A program made the position numbers and the translations under genes. 33,129 nucleotides of DNA, from assembly GCA_036741235.1 (NCBI GenBank), contig DAINSQ010000037.1, positions 1 through 33,129 of the forward strand, in the 5' to 3' direction. Below are positions 31,870-33,129 of the stretch, one piece after another. Numbering within the stretch: the first letter of the stretch is position 1; each line of letters opens with the position of its first letter. The notes beneath the pieces are model-generated. The model ran no database searches and was not told where the DNA came from. It saw only the letters and a list, made by a program, of their open reading frames with translations. This DNA comes from JABWBR01 sp036741235 (GTDB lineage: Bacteria > Bacteroidota > Bacteroidia > Chitinophagales > Saprospiraceae).

Positions 31870-33021
31870 ATGCCCGGTTGGAATTTAACATCGAACCTTC
31901 CAAAATCTACTCGCATTATTTATGAAAATCTCCTCAAAAAATATAAATTTGAAAAAAAACCTGTGGAAACTAAAACACATTCAAAAAAGTGGGAAGCATA
32001 TCCCGTCAAGCACGAAGGAAAAAGCAGGATCGCTGTAGTTTTTGAAAAAGACCCAGCGTTGATAGCCCGCATCAAACGGCTGGAAGGAGCGCGCTGGAGC
32101 AAATCACTTGGCGTATGGCATTTGCCGGACACGCCGGCATACAGAGAACGATTCGGTCTTGCCCCGCTTGTCGTGTTGAACGAAGCCCACCAAAACAGGA
32201 TTGTTGAATTTCAAAACTGGCTTCGGTCCAGGCGCTATAGTGAAAACACTGTAAAAGTCTATGCGGATGCGCTAAAGTCCTTCCTGCTATTTTTCAATAC
32301 AAAGCAGGTGGAGGAAATCCAAACCGAAGATGTAATACGATACAACAACGAGTTCATCCTCAAAAACAACCTGTCTGCTTCCTATCAGAACCAAATAGTT
32401 AACGCCATAAAATTGTTTTTCAGCAACATAGAAAACAGGAAGTTGGATCCTGCTCTTGTGCATCGTCCAAAGCGGGAGAAGCCTTTGCCCAACGTGCTGA
32501 GCAAGGAAGAAGTAAAGCAGATTTTGGAAGCTCACAGCAACCTAAAGCACAGGGCTATGCTATCTCTTCTTTACAGCTGCGGCCTCCGCTGCGGTGAACT
32601 GCTATCCCTTAAGCCGGAGCATATTGACAGCAAACGCGGGCTTGTCATCATTAAGCAAGCCAAGGGCAACAAAGATAGGATCGTGCCGCTTAGCCCAAAA
32701 ATATTGGAACTGCTAAGGGCCTATTATCCTGTGTTCAAACCCAAAATCTGGTTGTTCGAGGGCCAGAAAGAAGGCACGCCTTACGATGAAAGGAGCCTTC
32801 AGCAAGTACTGAAGCAAGCATTGGCAAAAACAGGAATCAAAAAACCAGTGACCTTACATTGGCTGCGACACAGCTACGCCACGCATCTGCTTGAAAACGG
32901 TACCGACCTGCGTTACATCCAGGAGATATTGGGACATAAGAGCAGCAAGACGACGGAGATTTACACCCATGTGAGCACAAACAGCATCAAAAAGATCGCC
33001 TCTCCATTCGATGATTTATAA
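31870..33021 (+). CDS. Tyrosine recombinase / site-specific integrase
   Basis: 383 residues from ATG 31870, the only in-frame ATG downstream of the hairpin and before the catalytic domain. Residues 1-100 form an extra N-terminal domain (ARWSKSLGVWHLPDT) common in Bacteroidota integrases. About 105-190 is the SAM-like core-binding domain (RSRRYSENTVKVYADALKSF). The catalytic domain shows R240 (CGLRCGELL), K265 or K268, H330 and R333 (HWLRHSYATHLL), H356 (LGHKSS) and the nucleophile Y365 (IYTHVS), all intact, and ends SPFDDL. XerD and integron integrases share this catalytic layout. The DNA near its start is A-rich, unlike the ribosomal genes. No promoter box is visible, so expression may rely on read-through from rplQ. 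Confidence 0.9.
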   Translation: MPGWNLTSNLPKSTRIIYENLLKKYKFEKKPVETKTHSKKWEAYPVKHEGKSRIAVVFEKDPALIARIKRLEGARWSKSLGVWHLPDTPAYRERFGLAPLVVLNEAHQNRIVEFQNWLRSRRYSENTVKVYADALKSFLLFFNTKQVEEIQTEDVIRYNNEFILKNNLSASYQNQIVNAIKLFFSNIENRKLDPALVHRPKREKPLPNVLSKEEVKQILEAHSNLKHRAMLSLLYSCGLRCGELLSLKPEHIDSKRGLVIIKQAKGNKDRIVPLSPKILELLRAYYPVFKPKIWLFEGQKEGTPYDERSLQQVLKQALAKTGIKKPVTLHWLRHSYATHLLENGTDLRYIQEILGHKSSKTTEIYTHVSTNSIKKIASPFDDL

Positions 33022-33046
33022 AAAATCGCCATATTTGTAATGAGCA

Positions 33047-33073
33047 GATAGCCGCTGCTTATTAGCGGCTATC
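33047..33073. repeat. 10-bp perfect inverted repeat after the integrase
   Basis: GATAGCCGCT (33047-33056) and AGCGGCTATC (33064-33073) are separated by GCTTATT. No T-run follows. TAGCGG recurs at 33106-33111 and 33124-33129. It may be a terminator-like stem or a recombination site, and the window ends too soon to decide. Confidence 0.55.
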
Positions 33074-33129
33074 CCTCCCATTCCGGGTCGATAGGCGCTA
33101 TGGAGTAGCGGGTATAAATGAGTTAGCGG

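Noticed and set aside
33058..33129. Minus-strand frame ending IYTRYSIAPIDPEWEG just inside the right edge
   Set aside because: It looks protein-like, but a stop codon lies in the same frame at about 33123-33125, so only some 16 codons are open. It cannot be called a gene without more sequence.
33047..33129. Integron attC site
   Set aside because: A folding inverted repeat follows an integrase, but the typical core GTTRRRY/RYYYAAC pair was not found and no cassette is visible in the remaining 56 bases.

Overview
The window comes from a Bacteroidota chromosome. The evidence is a type IX secretion (T9SS) C-terminal sorting domain with SprB-type repeats, promoters of the TAnnTTTG class, translation starts without Shine-Dalgarno sequences, and the gene order fusA-rpsJ-rplC with no tuf between fusA and rpsJ, plus map-infA-rpmJ inside the ribosomal cluster. 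The core genes are about 60% G+C in the stretch counted, which would fit a Saprospiria/Chitinophagia-like member, but the class cannot be fixed from this window. A run of ten N at 11572-11581 shows that this is a scaffold from a draft or metagenome assembly.

Layout. (1) 1-5634: the 3' part of a very large secreted modular protein (M23-peptidase-like remnant, five SprB repeats, propeller-like repeats, T9SS tail), closed by a strong intrinsic terminator. (2) 5789-12436: accessory and housekeeping genes. A radical SAM gene is cut off after its FeS motif. It is followed on the minus strand by a flavin amine oxidase, an unknown lipoprotein, a GH65-type glycosidase bracketed by short C-rich octamer repeats, a tightly coupled marR-mpg pair interrupted by the assembly gap, and an acyl-ACP thioesterase. 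(3) 12607-31790, plus strand: the fused str-S10-spc-alpha superoperon, rpsL-rpsG-fusA-rpsJ-rplC-rplD-rplW-rplB-rpsS-rplV-rpsC-rplP-rpmC-rpsQ-rplN-rplX-rplE-rpsN-rpsH-rplF-rplR-rpsE-rpmD-rplO-secY-map-infA-rpmJ-rpsM-rpsK-rpsD-rpoA-rplQ. (4) 31791-33129: a GC-rich hairpin, a tyrosine recombinase, and an inverted repeat at the window edge.

The superoperon supplies 26 ribosomal proteins, EF-G, IF-1, the RNA polymerase alpha subunit, the SecY translocon and methionine aminopeptidase, so ribosome assembly, transcription capacity, secretion and N-terminal processing are co-expressed. It is not one uniform transcript on paper. TAnnTTTG promoter boxes precede rpsL, rplP and infA. Structured gaps sit between fusA and rpsJ, rpsJ and rplC, rpsN and rpsH, map and infA, and rpsD and rpoA. 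The last is a 13-bp perfect hairpin followed by a short T-run, and could uncouple rpoA from the S13-S11-S4 genes.

No gene-free stretch exceeds 300 bases. No tRNA, rRNA or CRISPR array was seen. I did not find a convincing new defence or mobile system. The most promising non-standard signals are the intra-operon RNA structures, the RGG-rich tail on S3, the sharp base-composition switch inside the first gene, and the lone integrase with a hairpin repeat just after it.
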